DNA of 64,000 nt from Anticarsia gemmatalis (GCF_050436995.1 NC_134753.1:1674001-1738000), one strand, 5' to 3'; counted from the stretch's first letter, positions 23,302 to 33,945 are shown. Notes: generated from the letters alone by a model not told the origin. Numbers and translations are program-made.

Positions 23302-23411
23302 AGTGTAGCGACACACCTGCCGAACATTCGGCAACGACTCTACGCTAAACGTTACGTAATTTTGCCTGATGGGTCATAAATAACGTAGTGAGCAAGGTGT
23401 GTCGCTACACT
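23302..23411. mobile_element. Palindromic MITE, AGTGTAGCGACACACCT family, copy 2
   Basis: Ends are AGTGTAGCGACACACCTGCC and AAGGTGTGTCGCTACACT. It shares the AACGTTACGTAATTTTGCCTG and ATAACGTAGTGAGC blocks with its neighbours and is abutted on the right by the palindrome at 23414-23527. Confidence 0.8.
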
Positions 23412-23413
23412 GA

Positions 23414-23527
23414 CCCCCGGTTTCTGAGGTCCATTTAGCGGTAGTTTATCTATTCAGTAGCGTTTAAACTCGCATAAAAAAGATTTTAATAAATAAACTA
23501 CCGCTAAATGTACTCAGAAACCGGGGG
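23414..23527. mobile_element. Near-perfect palindromic MITE (CCCCCGGTTTC family), copy 1
   Basis: The arms run from CCCCCGGTTTCTGAGG to CTCAGAAACCGGGGG and include AGCGGTAGTTTATCTATTC on the left and AATAAACTACCGCTAAATG on the right. An AATAAA at 23488-23493 is the first polyadenylation-type hexamer I see after the SWT1 stop. Other copies: 26231-26327, 29456-29570, 37742-37861, and a half copy at 51478-51514. Confidence 0.85.
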
Positions 23528-23570
23528 TAAGTTGCATGATCTAGCAATAAAAAGGAATTAAATACCACCC

Positions 23571-23858
23571 AGTGTAGCGACACGCCTGGCCAAAATTCGG
23601 AAAAGTTTACGCTAACGAAAGGTTCATATCTGACGGAAGATGCGTCGGGTGTAACTTAATTTGTATGGGCTTCGCACCGACGCATCATCGGTTGAGTGTG
23701 AACGGTCGAGTGTTTCTTCTATACATTTGTTTGTTCTGGCGTTGCGCGACCGATAATACGCGACGTATGTTCCGTCAGATATGAACCTTCACTAAACGTT
23801 ACATAATTTCGGCTGATATGTCATAAATAACGTAGTGAACGAAGTGTGTCGCTACACT
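23571..23858. mobile_element. Palindromic MITE, AGTGTAGCGAC family, copy 3, interrupted by another MITE
   Basis: Outer ends are AGTGTAGCGACACGCCTG and AAGTGTGTCGCTACACT. The internal TACGCTAACG is interrupted at 23619-23789 and resumes as CACTAAACGTTACATAAT, matching the uninterrupted order in copy 2. Confidence 0.8.
23619..23789. mobile_element. Nested MITE with AAGGTTCATATCTGACGGAA ends
   Basis: Inverted ends AAGGTTCATATCTGACGGAA and TTCCGTCAGATATGAACCTT match over 20 bp, with further partial symmetry (GATGCGTCG / CGACGTATG). It is inserted inside copy 3 of the AGTGTAGCGAC family. The interior has a small palindrome around CGACGCATC. Confidence 0.85.
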
Positions 23859-24280
23859 TATCTGTATGATCTAGTAATAAACAAGAATGAAATTTAATTT
23901 TCGTTAAATATTACATTATAAGACCAATAAACGATTTTCCTATATTCTAACCTTATTAGATGTTTTTTTTTTTAGTTGTAAATCTATCGAAAATATTTTT
24001 TGGGTATAATTACTCGGTCCCTAATAAGAAATTGATAATAATTATTTGTTTCGTATATTGTCTTTATTATTTTCAATTATCCCAAATTCTTGTTTGTTGT
24101 ACTATTTCAGTCTGTTTGATTGTTATTATGTATCGTTATTGTAATAAAGAAATAAAGAAATTACATGTGATGGAGTAGTCGAGGGTTCGAAACCCATTAC
24201 ACTAATACAATTAACAAAATGTTTTTTTTTCTTTCTTTCTTTAAATAATACAAAAGAAAAGCATGTATGTTCAATGTTGG

Positions 24281-24418
24281 TTAACCCTTAGACCGCCACG
24301 GTCGGCTATACTCGACAAATCAGGAAGTGCTCACGACGCTTTCGTCGGCAAATGTCGACAAAAATATAGCACCTTCTGATTTGTCGAGTATAGCCGACCG
24401 TGGCGGTCAAAGGGTTAA
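24281..24418. mobile_element. piggyBac-like palindromic MITE, copy 1
   Basis: It is bounded by TTAA on each side, with arms CCCTTAGACCGCCACGGTCG and CGACCGTGGCGGTCAAAGGG, continuing through GCTATACTCGACAAATCAG. TTAA target sites and a CCCTTT-type terminus suggest piggyBac-derived mobilisation. A related copy is at 27090-27209. Confidence 0.75.
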
Positions 24419-24621
24419 GATGTTACCGCATTAAACTCAGGACGAATAACAGAATATTAATGACTATTACAATTAAATATGTAATTTTGAAAAGGGCATA
24501 TTGTAAGTGTTTATAAAGAGTGATGTGACCTTTTTGAAATAACATATTCGGTTAAATTTAAGACAAAATCTTGTAGGTAAAAATGTAATTTCTTTTCTCA
24601 CTTTCGCGTTGCATGTTTATG

Positions 24622-24736
24622 TATAATAGGATACGGGAATTAACACGAATATGCATTTTACCATGAAATAACTGACGTTTCGGCGCAGGTTGCAGGTCCT
24701 GTCATCGCTGCTTGAGTCATCCCGTATCCTATTATA
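24622..24736. mobile_element. Short MITE with 16-bp perfect inverted ends TATAATAGGATACGGG
   Basis: The left end TATAATAGGATACGGG and right end CCCGTATCCTATTATA are exact reverse complements. The interior (about 80 bp) is not symmetrical and contains GACGTTTCGGCGCAGG. The superfamily cannot be assigned. Confidence 0.65.
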
Positions 24737-24769
24737 TACTGATTTCTTTTGTTAACTAATTTAAATATA

Positions 24770-25000
24770 AAGTACCAGGGTCGAATATGGCCACCCGAAA
24801 AATATGGCCACATTCCATTATTAAAAACACGAAATATTATTGACCATAAATTGTCGCTAGTATCGCGTATCCGAATGCCATACCTGTCAACCCTTCGGCG
24901 CTTTGCTAGTCGCCTAGTGTCGGTTAAAGTGAACCATGCAAGTGGAGTGGTATAATGGTGTGTGGCCATATTTTTCGGCCATATTCGACCCAGGTACCTT
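24770..25000. mobile_element. MITE with AGTACCAGGGTCGAATATGG ends
   Basis: The left arm AGTACCAGGGTCGAATATGG mirrors the right arm, which read inward is GGTACCTGGGTCGAATATGG. Symmetry continues through CCGAAAAATATGGCCACA. A minus-strand frame of ~116 codons spanning it is a by-product of the arms. Confidence 0.7.
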
Positions 25001-26119
25001 ATGTACAAATGACCGCGACAGTACTAGTCTAGTCTTTCACTGTATAAAAGTGTTACACTATTTATGTAAAAAATTACAATTTATATGAAGTTCCTTTTTT
25101 GATGTTTGTGTAACGGCCGTTTTCAATATTCTATCTCCAGTTAATTTTAATGAGTTAATAAATAGTATAGTTTGGATTTTTTGTACAAATTAATATGAAT
25201 TTATAGACTTCATATCTTTATCGCTTAGCGTGCAAAAGTCGCTGTGTTTTAAAGTTTTTTTTTTGGATATTCATGCAGTTTAAATTGTTATTTCGATGCG
25301 TTCTGTGAAACAGTAATGTGATTAATTTAATACCTTTTTCCTAAAATTCAATTATTTGATGACTGTCTATTTTATAAAAGAATCAGTTTTTGTCTCCTGT
25401 TAAGTATGTTATACATAGCGCCTTTTGCACGTTTGACAATATAATAATATAATACAGGCGATTCATAAGTTCGAACAAAAAAAGCTATGATTTCTTTATT
25501 ACTAGTCGCTATTAACTGTAGTTATTCTACATCTTACTGACGGTATAATATTGAAAATGGTTGTTAATACAATGTAATTACAAAATCAATCATTTGTATT
25601 GGCAAAAAACTAATTTGAAGATTAAAAATCAATGTTGCTTTATTCCAAAATTTGGTTTGTAGTTTCTGATTATTTTTATGTTAAACAATTTTTTACTTGG
25701 CTATTCGTATTTGCGTATTTGTGTAAGAAGTAAAAGGAAAAACTTGAAAGTCCGACAACCAGTCTTACCGCGGGGTATCGTGTTATAACCCAGGTAACTG
25801 GGTTGTGTGGAATTTACCTTTTCATAACCCATTTCATGTTATAATATGCAATATTTATGGCTGGTTTCACTACGTGTGATAAGTACCTAACTCAAGTTTC
25901 AATAAGCTTAGCTGGTTTTTTTTGTTGTTCTTATGAATTTGCAGTCACCTTATCTACAGGATAGCTTATCCAACACTTATTCAACTGTGAAACTGACCAT
26001 TATAGTAACAAAAGGAACTTCACTGTTTTTAAGACTGATTAACTAGTTATATTTTAACTGTCTTACTAACGTCGTGTAAGCTCTGATTAGCAATACAGGG
26101 TCTTTTAATCAATTTCGAC

Positions 26120-26420
26120 TATCTCCGTGGCGCAGTGGTTAAAATCGTAAAAGTCAAGACCTTATCGAATCGTGGGTTCCATTCCCCCACACGGAGCAAT
26201 TATTTGTGCGATTCATAAATAGTTTGCTAACCCCCGGTTTCTTAGGCACATTTAGCGTCATTTTTATATGAGTTTAAATGCTATTGAATAGATAAACTTC
26301 CGCAAAATTTACCTCAGAAACCGGGGGTAAGACTGGTTGTACTTTTGTCCGTTGTTTGTATGTTTGCAAAAGTTCCCGCAACACAAGAGTAATTTTAAGT
26401 GCGGGAGTGCTTTTAAAAAT
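26120..26420 (+). repeat. tRNA-derived SINE interrupted by a palindromic MITE
   Basis: The head carries TCCGTGGCGCAGTGGTTAAA (A-box-like) and GTGGGTTCCATTCCCCCACA (B-box-like). After AATAGTTTGCTAA the SINE is interrupted by the CCCCCGG palindrome (26231-26327), then continues as GACTGGTTGTACTTTTGTCC, the same order as the intact copy at 34423-34625. Confidence 0.75.
26231..26327. mobile_element. Palindromic MITE (CCCCCGGTTTC family), copy 2, TAA duplication
   Basis: The element runs CCCCCGGTTTCTTAGGCAC to CTCAGAAACCGGGGG and has TAA immediately on both sides (26228-26230, 26328-26330). Its position inside a SINE whose intact sequence is known from another copy shows that it inserted as a unit. 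Confidence 0.85.
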
Positions 26421-27089
26421 AAATGATAAATACATGAGTGAAGAACACAGTACTAATCAGAGCTTATACGACGTTTATTAAGACAGTATATCTGCTTGTT
26501 TATTATTAATTTCTATATAGTTATTGTAGGTACTCTATAATGATGATAAAATCAACTGTGTTGTCGATGTATTGCCGCCGTTGCATCGGATGAGTGATAC
26601 GGTCTATAGCGGTGACATTTCAAAGAATTACCTGAGTTTGAATCAGTCAAGTATCCAATTGTAGCTATGAAACCATTTGATCAGATTTTTGGTTGCCTTT
26701 CCATTGACGCGGAGGGAAGATGCAGTGCGGAGAAATTGAGAAATATTAACCAATCGATTTGAACCACTATAGAGTAGTGGCGATTTTCAGCATTCCTATT
26801 GGTTGATATTTTTCCGTTTTGCTACACCTCAGCCTCGTTCCGTCTTTATAGACAGGCAGCAGAGAATGTCCAATATATTTACTTCTTTAAACCACCGTTA
26901 TAGACAATTCCCCATGTAAGATAAGCATAACACAGGACTGGCCTCTTTATGCGTATACGTGCACGTACACGCACGTACACGTATATTTACAACGTTGATA
27001 AAACTTGTGTATTTAGAAAACATTTCATTTAAAGACTTTGGATGGAAAAACTTGATCTAAATACAAGTATGCAGTTTGTGCTAGCGAGA

Positions 27090-27209
27090 TTAACCCTTTG
27101 ACCGCCACGGTCGGCTATACTCGACAAATCAGAACCTGCATCTATGCTCAGGACGCTTTCATCGGCTAATGTCGACTAAAATATAACGTCGTGGTGGTCA
27201 AAGGGTTAA
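27090..27209. mobile_element. piggyBac-like palindromic MITE, copy 2
   Basis: TTAA-bounded, with left arm CCCTTTGACCGCCACGGTCG and right end GTGGTGGTCAAAGGG. It is the same family as 24281-24418; the right arm has lost part of the TATACTCGACAAATC stretch. Confidence 0.75.
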
Positions 27210-28041
27210 CGGAATAATTCATGGGTCTTTATAACCGTTTTTATAACATATCTGTATGTTGTATTCTATCTGTTAAATTATATAGAACATTTTGACGTTC
27301 AATGTCTATAGAAATATAGTGTAAACATTGCAATATTATATTTAAATGATAAGTTGTATGTCCTTTTCTATTTCCACTAAAAAGAGCGAGATGACTGTGT
27401 GAGTTTAGTGACATTTGAAACGAATATAATATTGCAGTGTTTATATTGGTATCGTTATAAAAATGTATAACTTTTCAATTTGTAAGCATTTTGTGAAAAT
27501 TAGGGATGTTATGGACATTAAATTTCGGTCTCAGATACGTTTACGGATATTCGATTTTGAAGAAATTATTTAAATATATAAAGATATAACTTGCTCCTAT
27601 CCGAAATTATCCACAACTTTTGACGGTGATGAAGTCGGATATTAAATAAATATTTTTTTATTTCAAATATCCGATAGTTTCCGAGCTGTCCATAGCATTC
27701 CTGATAAAAATATAACAATTCACTCGAATTCTTTTGAATATTAATTATATTATTAGTTACAGTACGGGTATCTGTGTAGTTACATGTAAATACTATTTTG
27801 ACTTTTTCAAATGTCAGTTTGACAGATGTCAACTGTCATTCTGACATTTGTTTTGTATGTGCAATCATTTTCGTAGCTTGTGTCTTAACGATGGAAAGAG
27901 TAGGTAAGAATAGGTAAAAAAACAGGAATTGTAATTAGTCATTTAGTCAGATAATTCACAAATATTTGACATGTATTTCTTTTTATCCAATAATATAAAG
28001 TAGCTTAGTTAAAGAACATTAAAGTTACGGAACGTAGGCTA

Positions 28042-28086
28042 ATGACGTCACGTTGTAGTACATTTTCTACTATAACGTGACGTCAT
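28042..28086. repeat. Hairpin with paired TGACGTCA (CRE-type) sites
   Basis: Arms ATGACGTCACGTTGTAGTA and TACTATAACGTGACGTCAT pair over 19 bp with one G:T-type mismatch around a 7-nt loop. Each arm contains TGACGTCA, the consensus for ATF/CREB factors. Whether it is a transposon end pair or a regulatory site cannot be told from sequence. Confidence 0.6.
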
Positions 28087-28148
28087 GCGACTTTTCAATT
28101 CGATGTATCGCCGTAATTTTTTGACTTTGTGAAAAAAGAACAAAATGT

Positions 28149-28189
28149 TTTAGGGTATTATTTAACTTTTCTTTAAATAATACCCTAAA
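28149..28189. repeat. Perfect 16-bp hairpin
   Basis: TTTAGGGTATTATTTA and TAAATAATACCCTAAA are exact reverse complements separated by 9 nt. It lies about 60 bp from the CRE-type hairpin. No function can be assigned. Confidence 0.6.
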
Positions 28190-28458
28190 GTTGTTACCTT
28201 GTTGCGACACATGCTACGTCTAAGCAATTATGGTAAGATAAGTATAAATAAATATTTCTTTATAATGGTGTCTACATACTATATAGCACATGTATTATGT
28301 ATACATTAAAGTGTTATATAATGTGTAATTGTGTATGCACTATTAGGTCGTTCGTTTACATGCGTTACGCAAATCTCAGCGAATCTAGGCTTCAAGCGAC
28401 TACCGGCATAGAGAGTTGGGCAGAATCAACTACTTTTGTAAAGGATTTGATTGTGAGG

Positions 28459-28680
28459 CGCCCATGGCCAGTTGCGCTCACCGGTCGGTAAACTATCTGT
28501 GGGTTAAGCAACCCTTGACGCGGTTATTCCATAGATGGGTGACCGCATAGTGGTATTTGAACTGAGCGTCTCCGTGCTTCGAAGGGCATGTCAAAAGTCG
28601 GTCCCAGTAGTTGTCAGTTAAGATAACAGGCTTGAACAACTTTGACACTAGGTTGACCACTAACCATACGATAGATAGAA
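28459..28680 (+). repeat. 5S-rRNA-derived SINE (family A), best-preserved copy
   Basis: Blocks in order are CACCGGTCGGTAAACTATC, GGTTAAGCAACCCTTGACGC, TAGATGGGTGACCGCATAGT, then GTCGGTCCCAGTAGTTGTC and CTTGAACAACTTTGACACTA, ending gaccactaaccatacg. The head parallels 5S rRNA from about the middle of loop A through the C box. It lies between SWT1 and the GMC gene. Confidence 0.8.
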
Positions 28681-29455
28681 TGGATTTGTATGGCAGTAGT
28701 CGCTTGAAGATGAAAATTGTTGAGTATCAGACATTTTCATAGCCTTGTACGAAGGGTCTTATACAATTTGTAAACATTTCTAAGCTGAATAGTTGATAGA
28801 AAAATGTAATTATTGTATTTTCTATATTGTCATTATTATAATACAGAGGTTATTTGTTCGTTGTCAAACAGCTCCAGTTTTACGACTTCCAAATAAGTTT
28901 CGGTTAGCCTATCAGGTGAATGTTGTTTTCGTCCGATATTATCTATCGGTTTGGTTAATTTCTATAAGCCGTGAAACTGACTATTGGTTTGACTACTCCT
29001 ATGAATTATTTATCCATAGTATTTTTCTTTTTGATTTTGCTCTAAAAAGGCTCTATTTGTTTGGCAACCCCAATGTATTATTTATCCATAGTATTTTTCT
29101 TTTTGATTTTGCGGCTGTATAAAAATACTAAGATTACTTACCTGACTGGTAGAGGGCGGTAATCGTCTGTTTAGTCCACGGCATTTAGATTAATCTAGTT
29201 TATGGGCTTTGTAATATTCCAAGTAATTATTTTTAATGAATTTATATTCTCTAAAGGCAAATTTTATGGGTAAAACTTTTTGTACTGAACCGTTTTTCTC
29301 ATAGTCAGTTAACATCAAGGAATAATTTTTGACGTTTTTCATAAATCAATGTATTGAGAAAGTAATTTTTGATTGTATCTCAAATTTAATGTGCCTCTCA
29401 GTAGACAAATAGTGTATTGTAAAAGTATTATTTAAATCGGCTAGTACCTTACTTA

Positions 29456-29570
29456 CCCCCGGTTTCTGAATACAGTTAGCGATAGTTTATCTATTCAATA
29501 GCGTTTTTTTATGAGTTTAAAGGCTATTGAATAGATAAACTACCGCTAAATGTACCTCAGAAATGGGGGG
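29456..29570. mobile_element. Palindromic MITE (CCCCCGGTTTC family), copy 3, TTA duplication
   Basis: It is flanked by TTA on both sides (29453-29455 and 29571-29573). Arms contain AGCGATAGTTTATCTATTC and GAATAGATAAACTACCGCT. The right terminus has drifted to ATGGGGGG. Confidence 0.8.
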
Positions 29571-29721
29571 TTAGCAGTGAAATCGACATTGCTTTGTAGC
29601 CGATAAATCCGGCTTTTGACTATATAATAAATATTAAATTACAATGGTAAGAACAATAGCTGGATGTTATATTTATAATAATATGGTGTCAGAGTATAAA
29701 GGGTCTCGTACAAAATGTACG

Positions 29722-29957
29722 AGGCCTACACACATGTTCGATTCGGCAGTATTTATCGAACAACAAAACCGACTCGAAGCAACTGCACTTGTTCGGCTTA
29801 TGCCAGGTAGTTCCTCCGGGTCCGATCGTCACAATTCGGTTTATACATTCAGGCGCCGCGATGTCGTGCGGCATTTTTACCGAATATTCATCTACACATA
29901 TTCGGTTCTGCCGCCCGGTTGACGGTTAATGCCGAACCGGATGTGTGCAGAAAGCCT
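29722..29957. mobile_element. MITE with CACACATnnTCGxTTCGGCA ends
   Basis: The left end AGGCCTACACACATGTTCG, then ATTCGGCAG, mirrors the right end, which read inward is AGGCTTTCTGCACACATCCG, then GTTCGGCATT. The interior has repeated gttcgg/ccgaat words. A diverged relative is at 39632-39878. The 92-codon frame here is not a gene. Confidence 0.6.
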
Positions 29958-30264
29958 GACTTACGTAAAAATTTATCTCAAGATGTATTATATTATTATA
30001 AATGCCATCTTATGGTCAAAAGCCGGTTTATAATGTGATTCTTTTGGTAAAAAAATCTATTTATGCTTAGATAATGTAATATTGTAAGTCTGTCATTATT
30101 TTTTACGCATGTTACTTTGTAAAACTTTTGTAAATATCCTTGTATAAAACGATGTTAATATTTTCATGTTAAATGTTAGTTAAAGCTAATATAATTGTTG
30201 TAAGGCATTAAATAAATGTGGACGGTGGATAGTGGGAGAAAAATAAAATAAGTTTTATTTAACT

Positions 30265-30400
30265 ACACGTTTGGCGCAGTGGTTAACGTCACCTTGCCGT
30301 AATAACACTATTGCCGTGTGTGGTGGGTTCGAATCCCATCTGGGACAAATATTTGTGTGGTGAGCACGAGTATCTGTTCTGGTTGTTGATTTATCTATAT
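30265..30400 (+). repeat. tRNA-derived SINE fragment
   Basis: It contains GTTTGGCGCAGTGGTTAACG (A-box-like) and GTGGGTTCGAATCCCATCTG (B-box-like), followed by GGACAAATATTTGTGTGGTG. It is a SINE, not a working tRNA gene: no acceptor-stem pairing is evident and the body continues into the repeat tail. Confidence 0.65.
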
Positions 30401-33400
30401 AAATAAGTTTTTTTATCAGTTAATTTATTTGGTTACCATAGCAAAGCACAGCATTTCGGTTAAAAGATTCCGATCTAACCGAATTACTGCAGTAATTCCT
30501 TTTTCTACAAAATTGTGGATTATTTTTATCGACTAATAATTTCTGTCAACATTGTTAAATATTTTACAGACTGTTATCTGCCAAGTATTTTTTAGGACAT
30601 TAAGTCATACGCAGTTTAACGAACACGTATACGTACGTGCACGTAGCATTCGTAGACATTCCAGTTATTCCTCGTTTATTACATTTATTGGGAGTTAGTA
30701 GAGAAACACAGCTTTATAATAGTTCTAATATATTTCTACTTATATTAATAAATATTGTGTAAATTATAACAAAACTTTGGCTAGCAGTCGCAGTCAATTT
30801 TACAAATTGTCAGTTTTATACATATTGATTATATTTTATTTACTTATTTGTATTATGTTTTTCCGTTTAATGCGAATAAGCAATCTCACTACACGTCATA
30901 AAAAAATTTGGAGTTGTTTCTGGTTTCGTTACTGTCCTTAGAAAATTAGTATAAGGATCATGCGACGTCACAGTTATTTGTAATATCGCATTTTTGTAAT
31001 CGAAATTATCACTTTACTCTTTCATAATAACAGTAACTTACTGTTTTACATCATCAACCACCAGTATATCATTGGGTTTTTGTTATTTCTGGTGGTTACT
31101 TTCTGTTCACGATTCCCCCGCGGGATTCTCTAATAAAAATCTATGCATAAACCCCATAATCACGTTTGACCATATCAGCAGCTTTTTCAGCTATCATTAT
31201 GGTCGGCGCGTTTGTATTCCCTCTAGTTATCGTCGGCATGACACTAGCATCGATCACTCTCAAACCTCTCACTCCATGGACTTGTAGAGTTTCGTCCACA
31301 ACACCTTCATCTTCCAAACCCATAGCACAAGTCCCCACAGGATGGTAATGTGTACTGGACAAATGTAGTACATAACATTTCCAATACTCAAGACTGCCAA
31401 ATTGAAGCCCTTCGCACTGTGGCACTTTCAAATCCACGACTTCCGAATCCAAACTCCTGAAATACGTCGTATTCACAACACTGACGTAGTCTTGAACATA
31501 TTTCGCGAATTCCTCAATATCTTCCACATTGCTAAAATACCCTGAATAGATCAAAGGACTGTCTTCCGGATTTGAAGTCTTCAACATGATTTTCCCCCGT
31601 GATTTAGGCTGTAAATGCGCCACTAAGGCTGTCAAGCTACCTTTAACTCGCGTAGCTTTCGCCAGTGCTGTGCACGACTCGTCGTTGACCGTGAACGTGC
31701 TAGAACATAATAAAACAGGTAACAATGCAGACGAACCTGAAGGAACTGCCGACACTTGGTAGTCAGGAAACGTTTGCGACTCATTTAAAGCCGCGAAACC
31801 TACAATAGCTGGAACCGGGAATTTGTCCAGATGTCTAAACGGCTCCAGATTCTCAAAAACTGATGAAAGTCGCTTATTCCTGGATATAGACACTGGAACT
31901 AGCGGGTGATCTTGCAAATTTCGACCCACATTCGGCGAGTCTAATAAAACTTCTATGTTCATATCTTGTAGATGTTTCTGAGGTCCAATACCCGAAAGCA
32001 TTAGCAGTTGAGGAGTATTTATGGCACCAGCTGATAAAATAACCTCATTTCTTGTCATTAGGTTAATAACTTTGCCGTTTGGAAGTTTCACTTCGACTCC
32101 GACTGCTCTTTTCATCTTATCGAACAAGATCTTTCTCGCCTTAGTATTTTTGAGAACGAATAAATTCTTGCGATCTTTTACAGGTTTTAAGAAAGCTGGC
32201 TGTGTTTTGACGCAAGCTTTTATCGGCAGTGAAACTTGCAGGTGCGTAACCCAATTGCCAGTACCCATTATTTTCTACAAGAATATCGTGTCCATTTTCT
32301 TCAAAGGCTTTTAAATATTCAGTCATTTTCGAACCCCAACTCGGTCTAGTTACGGATAAATATCCTTTAGTGCTATGTAGATGACCGGAGTCACTTTTCA
32401 GGATGGCTTTATCGTTGAGCCTTTCGCTTTTCTTGAAGTATGACGTCACGTTTTTCCAGTCCCATCCAGGGTTCCCTTTACGAACCCAGTTAGCGTAGTC
32501 TACCTTGTTGCCTCTAAGGTAGAACATGAAATTGACACCGCTGGACCCTCCCAGCATCTTGCCCATGATCTGATGGATGCTCTTTGTTTTGAGGCCTTGG
32601 CTTGAGAAGCCATCGTTGACCGTGTAGTAGTTCCAACTGGGTAATTCTGGTGACACCAATACTGACAAGCCTGGAAGCTGAAAGAAGAAAAATTGATAAT
32701 CAGGTACCCCTTAAATGCAAGGGTGTCTACTTGGCCTATGGAAAATATACTTAGGTATCTGTGGGATAAAATGGCAAGGGTGTCTCGGTATATGAGAAGG
32801 AGGGAAGATATGCGATTTGAGGACTTTGTCTTCTTTTACAAGAATCATCATCATCAGAATCATTCAATAAAGATCTAATGCATCGATCATCATTGGCCTA
32901 GATTTCAATTCTCTATCATTTGCTTGGGAGGTGAATGCTTAAACTACTCGGCTATTACTAACCAATATTTATTTTGATCACACTTACATTAGAGGCACCG
33001 GGTGGGTCGTCTCCCGCTTCTATGAGCAACACATTCCAGTCAGAAACCTCCGTCAGTCGGTTAGCTAACACGCAGCCAGCTGATCCAGCGCCCACTATTA
33101 CGAAGTCGAACGCCTGCCCATCTGGAACAAACAGACCGATTTTAAAACACACTCCTTTCCTACGTCTTATGCATTTAATCTGAACTTCTTATACAAAGGT
33201 GTATGAAGGACTTAATGGTAACACTTTAAAAAAATATTGAAGGAAATTACGATTTACAGTCGTTAAGCCACGACAAAGGCCTTCGGGCGGCTCGAACAAC
33301 TTTGACACTAGGTTGACCACAAACCATATGATAAGAAGAAGATTACGTTAAGTTCTTTTTATTGTTTTTCGCATTCTGCAGCGGCATATTTCCGTTTACA

Positions 33401-33799
33401 CTCGCAAGTTATAAAGCTGAATATTGCGAACTATACCTATTCAGTGATTCAGATTATTGCATCTGTAAGTACAGAAAACACATTGATAGTTCTTACTATT
33501 ATTTATAGTAGTAGCGTGCACGTTTGGCTAACTTTAGAATCGCCATTGTATTTCATTGTACGTTTGTAACAAATATTTACATGCATCGGCGCCAAGAGCA
33601 CTGGAATATATCTGCTTTTAGCCCAGAATTAGTATTAGATATACCGGTATTATCGGTATGCGCAACAAGTCATATAGGTAACGTACGTAATAGGTATACT
33701 TACTGAGTGTCAGAAATTACACATATTTGTAATTAGTACACTGTCAGATCTTGAACCGTATTTTTTGTATGAAATTAATAAAATATCAATTTGATGAAG

Positions 33800-33945
33800 T
33801 GCCTAGCGCCGGTTGCGCTCACCGGTCGGTAAACGATCTGTAAGTTAGGCAAATATTGGCGCGATCATTAGATAGATGAGTGACCGTGTAGTGGTTTTTG
33901 AACTGGTCGCCTCTGTGCTCTTCGGAAGACACGTAAATAAAATAA
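33800..33945 (+). repeat. 5S-rRNA-derived SINE (family A) in GMC intron 2, plus non-LTR tail
   Basis: It carries CACCGGTCGGTAAACGATC and a diverged GATGAGTGACCG. A tail-only copy lies at 33255-33345. Directly after, 33945-34045 matches a recurrent block GATGTGAATGAGGCAAGGG also at 38790-38920 and 47945-48072. Its frame reads MDVNEA then a Lys/Arg/Trp-rich end, as at the C-terminus of some non-LTR retrotransposon polyproteins. Confidence 0.65.

Larger units (their letters stand above)
25001..31140. other. Gene-free intergenic stretch with interspersed repeats
   Basis: Between the MITE cluster behind SWT1 and the GMC stop I find no convincing coding exon on either strand. Frames such as 27566-27832 (minus, 88 codons) and 28793-29122 (plus, 109 codons) lack recognisable motifs. 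Besides the elements listed separately, the stretch holds a 5S-like family B tail at 25745-25812 and two runs of alternating CACGTACGTATACG-type sequence near 26950-26985 and 30627-30650. The rest is AT-rich and unremarkable. Confidence 0.6.

Noticed and set aside
23165..23858. CRISPR-like array suggested by regularly repeated palindromes
   Set aside because: Units differ in length, have terminal inverted repeats and nested insertions, and the genome is eukaryotic; they are MITEs.
27566..27832. 88-codon open frame on the minus strand
   Set aside because: No recognisable motif, low-complexity AT-rich codons and no splice partners.
28459..28570. Possible 5S rRNA gene
   Set aside because: Only the central promoter region resembles 5S; the 5' and 3' stems are missing and the body is repeated elsewhere.
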